From the NCBI RefSeq assembly GCF_028288205.1, contig NZ_JAQBOD010000060.1:1-36432 (forward strand): 36,432 bases of DNA, in the 5' to 3' direction. The DNA is from Mucilaginibacter sp. Lineage in GTDB: Bacteria > Bacteroidota > Bacteroidia > Sphingobacteriales > Sphingobacteriaceae. Shown piece after piece: positions 18,212 to 26,473 of this stretch. A program made the position numbers and the translations under genes. The notes under the pieces were generated by a model. That model did not search any database, was not told where the DNA came from, and worked only from the letters and a program-made list of their open reading frames with translations. The first letter of the stretch is position 1; each line of letters starts with the position of its first letter.

Positions 18212-18764
18212 TGTCTTCCCTATATTTTATAACCTTTGCAGGGTTACCCACACTAATACTGTAAGGGGGTAAACTCTTTGTAACAACTGATCCTGCACCA
18301 ACTACACATCCATCACCAATTGTAACGCCACCTAGTATTTTACATCCCGCACCAATCCATACATCAGAGCCGATAATAACTGGTAACATTATATTCGGCA
18401 TTGATCGGATTATATCGTTTTTTGATGGTATTGTATGGTTTGATGAAACTATGCATGTGTGCATAGCTATCAATGTATTTGAACCAACGGTTACCCCGCC
18501 GTGGCCATAAATGGTGACATATTCGCCTATAAATACATTCCTATCAATAATAACGTTGCCACCATAGCCTTTAATGATCGTTCCGTATTGCAGATCGGCA
18601 TGTTCACATATTTCAATTCGTCCTTTAACACCATCGCGTATGCCCGGCTCGAGGCGGCACGACGTGTGAATCTTAACATTGCCTTTTGGCAACAATATTC
18701 CTTTTGTTTTTAAATACAAACAATAATAATAGTTTCTGATTTTTTTAATAAATAATAAACGCAT
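18195..18764 (-). CDS. Hexapeptide-repeat acyltransferase (left-handed beta-helix)
   Basis: A 189-residue protein with isoleucine-patch repeats from about residue 45 to the end. Visible turns include [20 protein letters not shown] and [20 protein letters not shown]. The active-site histidine is in SSNHTIP (about residue 115). The end is [20 protein letters not shown] followed by [23 protein letters not shown], the shared C-terminus of the WcaF/NodL/Maa type. It forms a cytoplasmic trimer that acetylates a sugar using acetyl-CoA. Together with the two acyltransferase-3 genes it makes three acyl-transfer functions in the locus. Its 5' end overlaps the GT8 remnant by 55 bases. Confidence 0.92.
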   Translation of the reverse strand: MRLLFIKKIRNYYYCLYLKTKGILLPKGNVKIHTSCRLEPGIRDGVKGRIEICEHADLQYGTIIKGYGGNVIIDRNVFIGEYVTIYGHGGVTVGSNTLIAMHTCIVSSNHTIPSKNDIIRSMPNIMLPVIIGSDVWIGAGCKILGGVTIGDGCVVGAGSVVTKSLPPYSISVGNPAKVIKYREDNGEIK

Positions 18765-19205
18765 ATTTGCTTTTTTATGTGCCTTAAAAAATATTTTAAG
18801 TTACTCAGAAATCTTTCGTAAAAACATGGTTTCCAAAGAGGTTCATTTAAGTAAGTGTCGTATTCGTTAGCAAATGGCAATTTTGCAATTGCGCATCCAG
18901 GGTTTATCACCACGTGCAAAGTGTACTACTGCAGGATTGGTTGTTGCTTCAATATAATTGAGGCTTTCATATTTAGGTTTAATGCCCTCTGTAGCATTTT
19001 TTATTCCATCAAATAGGTAGGATTGTGCATTCCATTTTAAATCCAAGGAAAGCCAGTGTTTTTCAAAAATTATATTTAACAGGTCTTGATCCCACCATTT
19101 TATTCGATGCAATTCATTGTTTAATAAGCCGATGATCCGCAATTTCAAAAAACGATCGGGTAAGCGGTAGTAAAAAGCAATAAATCGGCCGTATAGTTTA
19201 AGCAT
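18710..19205 (-). pseudogene. C-terminal half of a GT8 glycosyltransferase, frameshifted
   Basis: The frame ending at 18867 encodes LHRIKWWDQDLLNIIF and, near its end, PAVVHFARGDKPWMRNC, the DQ...(P)AIIH(F/Y).G..KPW ending of family GT8. It then hits a stop. Dropping one A from the run of four at minus-strand 18884-18881 joins it to the second frame, CKLPFANEYDTYLNEPLWK, the normal tail of the family, which runs to 18710. The first half, with the DXD site, is missing: only 54 bases separate the remnant from the next gene at 19260, and possible scraps (LLLF, TTAY) are out of frame there. It is therefore both truncated and frameshifted, and cannot be active. Confidence 0.78.
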
Positions 19206-19259
19206 CTGTTAAAGCTCATCGAAACACTGTTCATATCCCTAGAGGTTGCGGGCTGTCTG

Positions 19260-20168
19260 TTAAAACATTAATTTTTTATATCCCCTGATAATATCATAGG
19301 GCACCCGGCCAGGGATGGGGAGTTGCTTCAGGAATTTGATCAGCCAGTTTTTTGAAACCGGTAATCGCAGTCCATATCGTCCACAAAGACGAATACATTT
19401 GTCAAAGTAGGCCATCTGCCCGTTATCATAGAATGCCTGAGCACACCGGGCTACCTCGTTTAGCAAAAGTTCACGGTAGCGGGTAGGCAAATGCTGCAAA
19501 TAACCTTCCAGGAATTCCAGGCGACACTCCCAGCACCAGTCCTGGTCACTGCTCAACCCCTGCTGATGGCGCATGGAATAGGCCAGTACTTTTGCTGTAA
19601 ATGCAAACGCGTAACCCTGTGCTGCCAGGTTGACGTGCAAATCACTGTCTTCCCAACATCTGATATGCTCATTAAAGCCTCCGGATGCCAGAAAAGAATC
19701 TTTTTTGTAAACCGTGTTAATGATTCCCAGCGGATGCGTGATGAAATAGGCCAGCGTATCCTTACCGGCTTCCTGGTCATCGTACCGCCATTCTATCAGC
19801 GTTTCGCCGTTAGCCGCTACGATCCAGTCAGCATCACCAACGATCACGTCCGCCGAACCCGGCAACTGCTCCGAAATAAGTCTGACGAAATCCGGGTTAA
19901 ACCGGTCATCAATATCGTGAAAATGGATATATGCACAGCTGGCTGCCCCGGCCAGCCTGTTCCGTGCAAAACCGGTACCGTTATTGGCTGTTGATCCTAT
20001 CACCTTAAAGCCGGATTTTGTTAATAATTCCAGTGTATTATCGGTACTGCCGTCGTCATAAAATATGACTTCCGCGAAACCAAGATTAGAAATATGAGCT
20101 AAAAAGTCCCCGATATATTTGGAGGCATTATAACAGGGAACCAATAAAGAGATATTTTGAAGTATCAA
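19260..20168 (-). CDS. GT2 family glycosyltransferase
   Basis: A 302-residue GT2 enzyme. It has ISLLVPCYNASKYIGDFLAH, then EVIFYDDGSTDNT, then GTGFARNRLAGAASCAYIHF, and the metal-binding acidic stretch HDIDD at about residue 83. VIVGDADWIV and CWEDSDLHVNLAAQG follow as the catalytic-side block. It is the last gene of a block that is visibly richer in G+C than its flanks. The start is TTG (20166-20168), ten bases after the upstream stop; an ATT five codons earlier is the only other option. Downstream it abuts the broken GT8. Confidence 0.88.
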   Translation of the reverse strand: MILQNISLLVPCYNASKYIGDFLAHISNLGFAEVIFYDDGSTDNTLELLTKSGFKVIGSTANNGTGFARNRLAGAASCAYIHFHDIDDRFNPDFVRLISEQLPGSADVIVGDADWIVAANGETLIEWRYDDQEAGKDTLAYFITHPLGIINTVYKKDSFLASGGFNEHIRCWEDSDLHVNLAAQGYAFAFTAKVLAYSMRHQQGLSSDQDWCWECRLEFLEGYLQHLPTRYRELLLNEVARCAQAFYDNGQMAYFDKCIRLCGRYGLRLPVSKNWLIKFLKQLPIPGRVPYDIIRGYKKLMF

Positions 20169-20178
20169 GTTATATTTT

Positions 20179-21321
20179 TCAATCGGCAGGCTGGAGGAAA
20201 TCTTCCAAAAAACTCAGGCAATCCTGCATCCCGGCCTCTGTATAGAAATCGGCCTCGGCTACAAAGTGCTGGAGACCACATAATGTCGAGATACGAAAGT
20301 AACAGGGCTGGTAACCTTTGATGTCAGGAAATAACTCCAAAATCTTAGTACCGGGCCTGCACATTAGGATATTGCTTAAACCGGCGCCATGTGCGCTGAT
20401 GACATGGCTGGCATTTGAAAACAATACGATGGTTTCGGTGACGGATAAATCCCGTACATCAACTTTTTTTACTGCCGGGAATTGCCGGAGTACTTCATCT
20501 TCCCAGGCAATCATTCTGGCAAATACATTCTTGCGGCTGATCCAGATCATATCGCCGCTACTCTGACCCGCAGCGGTTTCGTTTATCCTTAATAATGTTT
20601 TTAGGGCGTTTAAACTCCAATTGCTGATATGCTGGTCTTTTATCAGCCGGTTAGTAAATAACAACTGATCACATACATAATGGCTGTTATACGCGATCCA
20701 GATAACCTTATCCAGGTCCAGTCCGATATGCCGTAACCATTTTTCTTTCCAGTCGACCGGAGGGCCATTGATCAAAATATGATCGGTATACGGCAATACG
20801 GACTGACAAAAGAAAAATTTTGGTAACACTTCGTGAAAAAAGTGATAGAAACCACCATCCGAACCGATAGTGAGACATGACAAAGTCACACCGGGCAAAT
20901 GCTTGACAGGCGGCTGATGGTATTGACAAACAAACTCTGACGTTGCCAAATCACTGGTCCATAATTTAGCAGATTCATCGATAAAACTTCGCTTAGTCTT
21001 ATCATACACCAATCCTAACAAGCCAATCAGGTAACCGGAAGCCAGGCTATATAATTTCCGGTCCTCTTCCTTATAAATGATCCCGGGATAATATTTGGTA
21101 GCCTGCTTTACTGTTTCCCCTGTCAGCACATCGCGATAGCTTTCCGGTATTGGCTGATAAAATAGCAGTTCGCCTTTTTCAGCGATCAGGATATCGGTCA
21201 ATGTTTCCTTGACACCAATGGGTTCGCCGGCTTTCCTCTTCATAAGGCGTTCAAACGGAACCACTTTATAGGGGTTACCGGTGAATAAAATGATAAAAAA
21301 TCTTTTGATCAGATTTAGCAT
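20179..21321 (-). CDS. GT61 family glycosyltransferase (DUF563)
   Basis: A 380-residue protein with the GT61 pattern. The middle has DGGFYHFFHEVLPKFF (about residue 176), the family's conserved G.Y.H.. ..LP block. Later come MIWISRKNVFARMI (about residue 270) and VISAHGAGLSNILMCRPGTK followed by ILELFP, the hallmark HGAGLSN site near residue 325. Family members include xylosyl- and N-acetylglucosaminyltransferases of plants and animals and many uncharacterised bacterial capsule enzymes. It probably adds a branch or backbone sugar. The ATG lies 12 bases after the stop of the small upstream frame. Confidence 0.88.
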   Translation of the reverse strand: MLNLIKRFFIILFTGNPYKVVPFERLMKRKAGEPIGVKETLTDILIAEKGELLFYQPIPESYRDVLTGETVKQATKYYPGIIYKEEDRKLYSLASGYLIGLLGLVYDKTKRSFIDESAKLWTSDLATSEFVCQYHQPPVKHLPGVTLSCLTIGSDGGFYHFFHEVLPKFFFCQSVLPYTDHILINGPPVDWKEKWLRHIGLDLDKVIWIAYNSHYVCDQLLFTNRLIKDQHISNWSLNALKTLLRINETAAGQSSGDMIWISRKNVFARMIAWEDEVLRQFPAVKKVDVRDLSVTETIVLFSNASHVISAHGAGLSNILMCRPGTKILELFPDIKGYQPCYFRISTLCGLQHFVAEADFYTEAGMQDCLSFLEDFLQPAD

Positions 21322-21333
21322 CTCATGTTTTTT

Positions 21334-21576
21334 TCATCTAAAACTACAGTCTTCCCGGGCACCCGGCATCAGCCTTCCGCCAACTCGAGCAGGCTGCTGG
21401 TCATAATATATCGAGAAATACAACCTCACCAGGTTTGTTCCAAAACCGGTAATCCCGGCCTTTTCAAACACCTGCCAGATATGTTTACCTCGGAGGATTT
21501 TTCTGAACAGGTAGAGCTGTAGGTTAAATTTCAACCAGCTGATAAAATAATAAATCCGTTTTAATACACAGAGCAT
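21334..21576 (-). CDS. Small protein of unknown function
   Basis: An 80-residue frame whose ATG immediately follows the stop of the GT11 gene and whose stop lies 12 bases before the GT61 start, so it fits the operon spacing exactly. The first 30 residues are hydrophobic and basic (LKRIYYFISWLKFNLQLYLF) and could form an amphipathic or membrane helix. The rest, RGKHIWQVFEKAGITGFGTN and a short basic tail, matches nothing I recognise. It may be a real small gene or the N-terminal stump of a larger one whose remainder was lost when the block was assembled. Confidence 0.45.
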   Translation of the reverse strand: MLCVLKRIYYFISWLKFNLQLYLFRKILRGKHIWQVFEKAGITGFGTNLVRLYFSIYYDQQPARVGGRLMPGAREDCSFR

Positions 21577-22425
21577 TTAGTTAATCTTCACAGTGATTTG
21601 TTTCCAACCGGCTGGAATAATATGTTCCGGGTATTCCTTTTTTACTTTAAATCCGAGCCAGTAACGCGGGCAAAAAATCTTTTTACTTTTCTTCGGGTTC
21701 AAATAGGCCGCCCACCAGGCGAAAGAACTGTGGGAGAGAATACAAACATCCGCATTCATGATCAGCTGAAAATCTGTGATCAGGTCACTGTCAGAAAATT
21801 CCGCATTTGGCAGATGTGCGAACGCTGAACGCACAAAACCGATATCATCACTTACAAAAATAATCCTGTAGTTTAGATAATCAGGTACCTGTTCCAGACA
21901 GGCTGAATAATACGTTGTGGGCAGGCTTAAGTCGTGACTACCTAAATTGTCAGCCCACCAAGCACCCAAATTTAAATAATCGCCCCGCCGGATGTGTATG
22001 GTAATAACCCGATGTGAGCGAAAAACATGGCTATACTTTGCATCAAATTGCTTAATCCAGGGCTTTTTTACGCGTATATATGCCAGTATATTACTCGTAA
22101 TAGTCTTAAAAAAGTGCTCCGACTGAAAATACCCGTTATAAATGGTGTGATCGGTCAATTGCGCCGCAAGCCCGGCGTGCCACGTATCGAAATCTTTCGC
22201 TTGTAGTTTTTCAAAGATATGACCACTTTCCAGCTTAAGCAGTAACTTATTAAACTGGTTTTTTAGCGGGTGATAGCCCTCCAGATCGAAAAAATCAGCA
22301 ATAATCAAGCGTTCGATTTTTTCGTTCATATAAAACGAGGTGTTAAATTTTTCAGACAGTGCTTTGATGAAAGCATACTGGAAAAGCTGATTCCCTAACC
22401 GACACTGTATGTTTATACCAACCAT
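21577..22425 (-). CDS. GT11 family alpha-1,2-fucosyltransferase-like enzyme
   Basis: A 282-residue protein. It opens VGINIQCRLGNQLFQYAF, the GNQLFQYA donor-side block of GT11. It carries ITIHIRRGDYLNLGAWW (about residue 143), the HxRRxDY motif that binds GDP-fucose. IIFVSDDIGFVRSAF and FQLIMNADVCILSHSSFAWW, the third family motif, follow. It predicts addition of L-fucose, or a closely related GDP-sugar, to the glycan from a cytoplasmic GDP-fucose pool; no GDP-fucose synthesis genes are in the window. An in-frame TTG lies two codons upstream, but the ATG at 22423-22425 gives the family N-terminus. A 24-base gap separates it from the upstream FkbM. Confidence 0.92.
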   Translation of the reverse strand: MVGINIQCRLGNQLFQYAFIKALSEKFNTSFYMNEKIERLIIADFFDLEGYHPLKNQFNKLLLKLESGHIFEKLQAKDFDTWHAGLAAQLTDHTIYNGYFQSEHFFKTITSNILAYIRVKKPWIKQFDAKYSHVFRSHRVITIHIRRGDYLNLGAWWADNLGSHDLSLPTTYYSACLEQVPDYLNYRIIFVSDDIGFVRSAFAHLPNAEFSDSDLITDFQLIMNADVCILSHSSFAWWAAYLNPKKSKKIFCPRYWLGFKVKKEYPEHIIPAGWKQITVKIN

Positions 22426-22449
22426 CTGCAATCAATACATTTATTTAGT

Positions 22450-23172
22450 CTAAAGCCGCCCGCCTGGCGCATAATTAATCAACTTTTTATCGACAAAGAT
22501 ATCGTTCAGGAAAGTATCGGCTATCAATATGTAATTGTTCTGCCCCAGGATCTCCCTTATCTTTTCTATTTTATAAAAACGTCCGTTAGCATCTATTTTT
22601 AAATTCTCAACACAAATGATTTTGGGACGGGATGTTGAAAAATCATAACGCTCCAGGATATATTCGTCCAGGCCCTCGACATCCAGGGAAAGAAAATCTG
22701 GGAACACTCCGTTGCAATGGCTCCGAACAATATATTCAAGTGTGTAGCAAGGTATTTCTACCACTTTTTTGATTGGATAGCCTTTTGCAGCCAACGCCTC
22801 CGCCTGTTCTTTGACAAAAGTATTCAGTTCAGGCTGTTCCATGATATAAAAAGGCTGCAGGGCATTTTCCTGCGGGCTGATACCGATGTTGATATTTTTA
22901 TCCTTAGGCCTGTGTTTCATAAATTCCCCGATGAGGTCCGGGTTGGCTTCAATATTTATTCCCGCGCCACCAAATTTGTAGAATAGTGCTGTGTTACTCA
23001 AATGAAACGGGTGATGCGCGCCAACATCCAGGTAACTGGGCTGGTGGATATTCAAATACTCTCTGAAAATTCCGAAAACGATCATGTCCTCACCATATTG
23101 GGCATAAGACTGTTTCCTGAATTTAAACTCCGGATTAAGTGCTATAAGCATTCTTCTTAACAAATTTTTCAT
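22450..23172 (-). CDS. FkbM family methyltransferase
   Basis: A 240-residue protein. It shows YAQYGEDMIVFGIF (about residue 23), then YLDVGAHHPFHLSNTALF as the SAM-binding loop, then GINIEANPDLIGEF, and finally FLSLDVEGLDEYILERYD, the FkbM signature, near residue 165. The SQ(Y)GED opening marks a subgroup different from the two other FkbM genes of the operon, so this is not a recent duplicate. A sugar O-methyltransferase role is likely, though some members act on other small molecules. It lies at the right edge of the G+C-rich block and is followed upstream by 49 non-coding bases before the Wzt stop. Confidence 0.87.
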   Translation of the reverse strand: MKNLLRRMLIALNPEFKFRKQSYAQYGEDMIVFGIFREYLNIHQPSYLDVGAHHPFHLSNTALFYKFGGAGINIEANPDLIGEFMKHRPKDKNINIGISPQENALQPFYIMEQPELNTFVKEQAEALAAKGYPIKKVVEIPCYTLEYIVRSHCNGVFPDFLSLDVEGLDEYILERYDFSTSRPKIICVENLKIDANGRFYKIEKIREILGQNNYILIADTFLNDIFVDKKLINYAPGGRL

Positions 23173-23221
23173 GGATAATAAGGATTAGTCAATCGGGCGG
23201 TTTTTTTTAAACTCATAATAA

Positions 23222-24496
23222 TTATTTTGCCGGATAAATAGTTATTTCCATTGGATTTAGCAACACACCAATGCCCGATGTTCTGATAATACTCTTATCG
23301 AGATTATCGGCGCTAATGTCTGAAATATTAATATATGCCGCGTTTTCAATGTATTGGATTGCTTTTTCATAGGATGATAAACCAACGTTTAATCCGTATC
23401 TTCCTGATGCCAATAATAAATCACTCTCAATAAACACGGCTTCATATTTGCCGGCTGTTATATCGACGGGGTTACTCCATGTGGTACGTACATTTGTTTC
23501 TCTTGAATCAATAATGCCCAGAGCAATTATAAAATGTTTTACGTTAGCCGTGATGGTGAATGTTACCCTTATCTGCCACGAATCGCCAACCCTTATTTCA
23601 CTAACCCGGTTTCCGGACGTTTCCTCTACTGCTATTTGAGAAATAAACGCGCCGATAGCTAATTTATCAGCAGGTTCGGCAACCGCATAAACGCTCCGCG
23701 TATCCCGGCTTAATATTGTATAACTATTAATAACTTTATCAACTGTGTCGTATTGTTTGATATTCCCTTTATCGAGGTAAATAGCTTTTTCACAGAATTT
23801 TTTAATTGCGCCCATATTATGGCTCACAAAAAGTACTGTTCTACCTTCGCCCTTGCTAATATCCCCCATTTTCCCCAGGCACTTTTTCTGAAACTCAGCA
23901 TCACCTACTGCTAATACTTCGTCAACTATTAAAATTTCCGATTCAAGATGGGCTGCTACAGCAAAGGCCAGCCTAACATACATACCCGATGAATAGCGCT
24001 TTACCGGAGTATCTATATAGCGTTCTACGCCTGAAAAATCAACGATTTCATCAAACTTGCGTTTAATTTCTGCTTTGCGCATACCCAAAATAGCCCCATT
24101 CAGATAGATGTTTTCCGTGCCGGTTAATTCGGGATGAAAGCCGGTTCCTACTTCCAAAAGGCTTGCAACCCGTCCCTTCACTTTTACAGATCCGGTGGTA
24201 GGGGAGGTTACCCTGCTCAGGATTTTGAGTAATGTGCTTTTACCAGCCCCGTTACGACCAATGATGCCTACCGCATCGCCTTGCTCAATCTCAAAGTTTA
24301 GGTCTTTTAAACTCCAAACAACATCACTGACGCCTTTGATAGTGCGGTCATTTACTTCACCTATTTTTAAGAACGGATCGTCTTTACCTCTTATTCTGGC
24401 CCAAAAGCGCTCCAGATCGCGTGATATGGTGCCTGTACCAAAGTCACCTAACTGATAAGCTTTTGAAAGGTTTTCAACTCTAATTACTTTACTCAT
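23222..24496 (-). CDS. wzt: Polysaccharide ABC transporter ATP-binding protein, Wzt-like with C-terminal domain
   Basis: A 424-residue ATPase. Walker A is GIIGRNGAGKST (about residue 77), the Q-loop region is LLEVGTGFHPELTGTENIYL, the ABC signature is YSSGMYVRLA (about 170) and Walker B is ILIVDEVLAVGD, with SHN as the switch histidine. After about residue 250 comes a separate beta-rich domain of about 165 residues, like the Wzt C-terminal domain that recognises the finished glycan before export. The 60 residues before Walker A carry the extension typical of the Wzt/TagH/RfbE group. The ATG overlaps the permease stop by one base (TGATG); a TTG one codon earlier is less likely. It pairs with the permease at 24496-25359. 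Confidence 0.94.
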   Translation of the reverse strand: MSKVIRVENLSKAYQLGDFGTGTISRDLERFWARIRGKDDPFLKIGEVNDRTIKGVSDVVWSLKDLNFEIEQGDAVGIIGRNGAGKSTLLKILSRVTSPTTGSVKVKGRVASLLEVGTGFHPELTGTENIYLNGAILGMRKAEIKRKFDEIVDFSGVERYIDTPVKRYSSGMYVRLAFAVAAHLESEILIVDEVLAVGDAEFQKKCLGKMGDISKGEGRTVLFVSHNMGAIKKFCEKAIYLDKGNIKQYDTVDKVINSYTILSRDTRSVYAVAEPADKLAIGAFISQIAVEETSGNRVSEIRVGDSWQIRVTFTITANVKHFIIALGIIDSRETNVRTTWSNPVDITAGKYEAVFIESDLLLASGRYGLNVGLSSYEKAIQYIENAAYINISDISADNLDKSIIRTSGIGVLLNPMEITIYPAK

Positions 24497-25359
24497 CAAA
24501 CAGTGTCAACGAAGTTTTTTTCAACCCTATTAAAAATAACAATACCCGTTAACAATATAATAATGGTTATACAGCTACTATAAGCCAATAGCTCCCAGCA
24601 AAAACTGCCTTTGTTTAAAAAACCATATCTAAAAGTCTCTATTACCGCTGTAACCGGGTTAAACTTTATGAGCCAGCTATAAGCCGGATATTTAATTATT
24701 GTCGCGGATAATGGATAAATTACCGTGGTTGTATACATTAACAAGGGGACGCCAAAGCTTACGACAAATGCCAGGTCGCGATACTTAGTGGTAACTGCCG
24801 ATATGATCATACCCAGTCCTAATCCTAACGCCGCAATAAGAATGATGAGTAAAGGAAAAAGCAGGATGTATATATTAGGCCTAATGGGCGAACCGTAAAA
24901 ATGATAGACTAGCATCAATAGGACAAATAATATAAACTGCACAGCAAATCTTATTAAATTGGATAGCACAATGCTTAAAGGCATAATAAGGCGTGGAAAA
25001 TAAACTTTACCCAGCATAGCAGCGTTATCTCTAAAAACAGTTGATGTTTTGGTTAGGCAATCGGCAAAATAGTTCCATAAAATAGTTCCGGCTAAGTAGA
25101 ATACCGGGCCGGGTATTTTATCTGTTCCTATATTAGCAAGGTTATTAAATACCAGGTTATAAATTAAAATAGTAATTATAGGTTGTACAAAAAACCAAAT
25201 GGGCCCCAATATGGTTTGTTTATAAAATGATACAAAATCGCGCCTTACCAGTAACACCAGCAAATCGCGGTATTGCCAAACATCCTTTAGGCCTAAACTA
25301 AAAAGGTTGTTTTTTGGAGTTATTTCGATATCCCAATTTTCTTCAGTTAATTGGTTCAT
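24496..25359 (-). CDS. wzm: Polysaccharide ABC transporter permease, Wzm-like (ABC-2 type)
   Basis: A 287-residue protein with six predicted helices. A cytoplasmic N-terminus contains KDVWQYRDLLVLLVRRDF, the typical amphipathic entry segment, followed by KQTILGPIWFFVQPIITILI, the conserved first helix with the LGP.W...P motif. The helices around GTILWNYFADCLTKTSTVF and the late FNPVTAVIETFRYGFL block are family features. It forms the membrane channel, as a dimer with the Wzt-like ATPase, that moves undecaprenyl-linked glycan across the inner membrane. It overlaps the GT4 upstream by 17 bases. Confidence 0.94.
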   Translation of the reverse strand: MNQLTEENWDIEITPKNNLFSLGLKDVWQYRDLLVLLVRRDFVSFYKQTILGPIWFFVQPIITILIYNLVFNNLANIGTDKIPGPVFYLAGTILWNYFADCLTKTSTVFRDNAAMLGKVYFPRLIMPLSIVLSNLIRFAVQFILFVLLMLVYHFYGSPIRPNIYILLFPLLIILIAALGLGLGMIISAVTTKYRDLAFVVSFGVPLLMYTTTVIYPLSATIIKYPAYSWLIKFNPVTAVIETFRYGFLNKGSFCWELLAYSSCITIIILLTGIVIFNRVEKNFVDTV

Positions 25360-26473
25360 TATTTAATAAGTGTTGTAATTTAATTATATAATCGCCTTCA
25401 TTAAAATAATGTAAGCATTGTTTCTGTAAGTTTTTACGCTCTGCTATGGTTAAGGAGCTGTTTAAGCAGGTAGCCAGCGTGTTTTCAAGCTCCATTAAAT
25501 CATCGGGGTTAATGGCTCTTCCCAGTTCGCCGTTTTTGATAGCATCAAGGCTGCCGTCAACATTGCCGCAAATTACAGGTAAGCCACAAGCTAATGCTTC
25601 TATAAAGACAATTCCAAAGCCTTCTTTTTTGCTTGGGAGGACAAATAGGTCGGCTAATAAAAAATGGTCAGTAAGTTCATTTTCATTAATAAAACCGGTT
25701 AAAATAATTTGGTCCTCAACTTTATAATCGCCTATTAATTGCTTGATGCGTCTTTCCTCCATATCATCATATTTGCCCGAAAGAATGTATTTAATGGAAG
25801 GAACAGTATCTTTTAATTTGCTGATAACTTTTATTACTTGCTCGTATCCTTTATATTGTTCCGTTGCCGCTAATCTTGTTAAAGTATATAATATAACATG
25901 ATTGATAGTTAGTTGATACCTTTCCAGCAAATGTTTTGGTTTTTCAAAGCTTTTTGGAAGCACCATAAAGGGGTCAACCGCATTATTTAAAACAGCACAT
26001 TTTTCAGCATTTATTTTATGCCGTTTGATCATTTCTTGTTGAGTAAAATTGCTTACACAAATTATTTGGTTGCATTTTTTTAAGAAATAGTTTTTGATAA
26101 ATGATAACGGGCGCCAAACTTCTATGCCATGAGCGATGAGCCAAACTTTACATTTTGGATTTATTATTTTAATACCTAAGCCAATAATGGCCAGGTTAAT
26201 ATGGCTTATAATTATTACATCAGCCGTTACTGCCATTTTAAGTGTACTTACACCAAATTTACCGCGATTTGCATTAAAGCCTTTAAAATTTCCGGGTGAT
26301 ACATAGTGCGGCATTAAGTCACTGTCGTTATCATAAACAGACCATAGCTTAAACTTAAATTTATTGTGTAAAGCTACTTGCTGTAACGAATGTGCAAGCG
26401 TGCGGGTCATTTTTTGTATCCCGCCTGTAGAGCTAAATGTTTGTAAAGTAAGAAGAAATATTTTTTTAGGCAT
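25343..26473 (-). CDS. GT4 family glycosyltransferase
   Basis: A 376-residue GT-B enzyme. It begins MPKKIFLLTLQTFSSTGGIQ, with the GGIQ loop that contacts the donor phosphate. The middle has VWLIAHGIEVWRPLSF and QIICVSNFTQQEMI. The donor half has IKYILSGKYDDMEERRI (about residue 225) and LFVLPSKKEGFGIVFIEALA with both EX7E glutamates, then CGLPVICGNVDGSLDAI. The ATG at 26471-26473 is preferred over a TTG eight codons earlier, because it gives the family N-terminus and a short 8-base overlap with the upstream amidotransferase. Its place between the amidotransferase and the exporter suggests an early transfer step (inference). Confidence 0.9.
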   Translation of the reverse strand: MPKKIFLLTLQTFSSTGGIQKMTRTLAHSLQQVALHNKFKFKLWSVYDNDSDLMPHYVSPGNFKGFNANRGKFGVSTLKMAVTADVIIISHINLAIIGLGIKIINPKCKVWLIAHGIEVWRPLSFIKNYFLKKCNQIICVSNFTQQEMIKRHKINAEKCAVLNNAVDPFMVLPKSFEKPKHLLERYQLTINHVILYTLTRLAATEQYKGYEQVIKVISKLKDTVPSIKYILSGKYDDMEERRIKQLIGDYKVEDQIILTGFINENELTDHFLLADLFVLPSKKEGFGIVFIEALACGLPVICGNVDGSLDAIKNGELGRAINPDDLMELENTLATCLNSSLTIAERKNLQKQCLHYFNEGDYIIKLQHLLNNEPIN

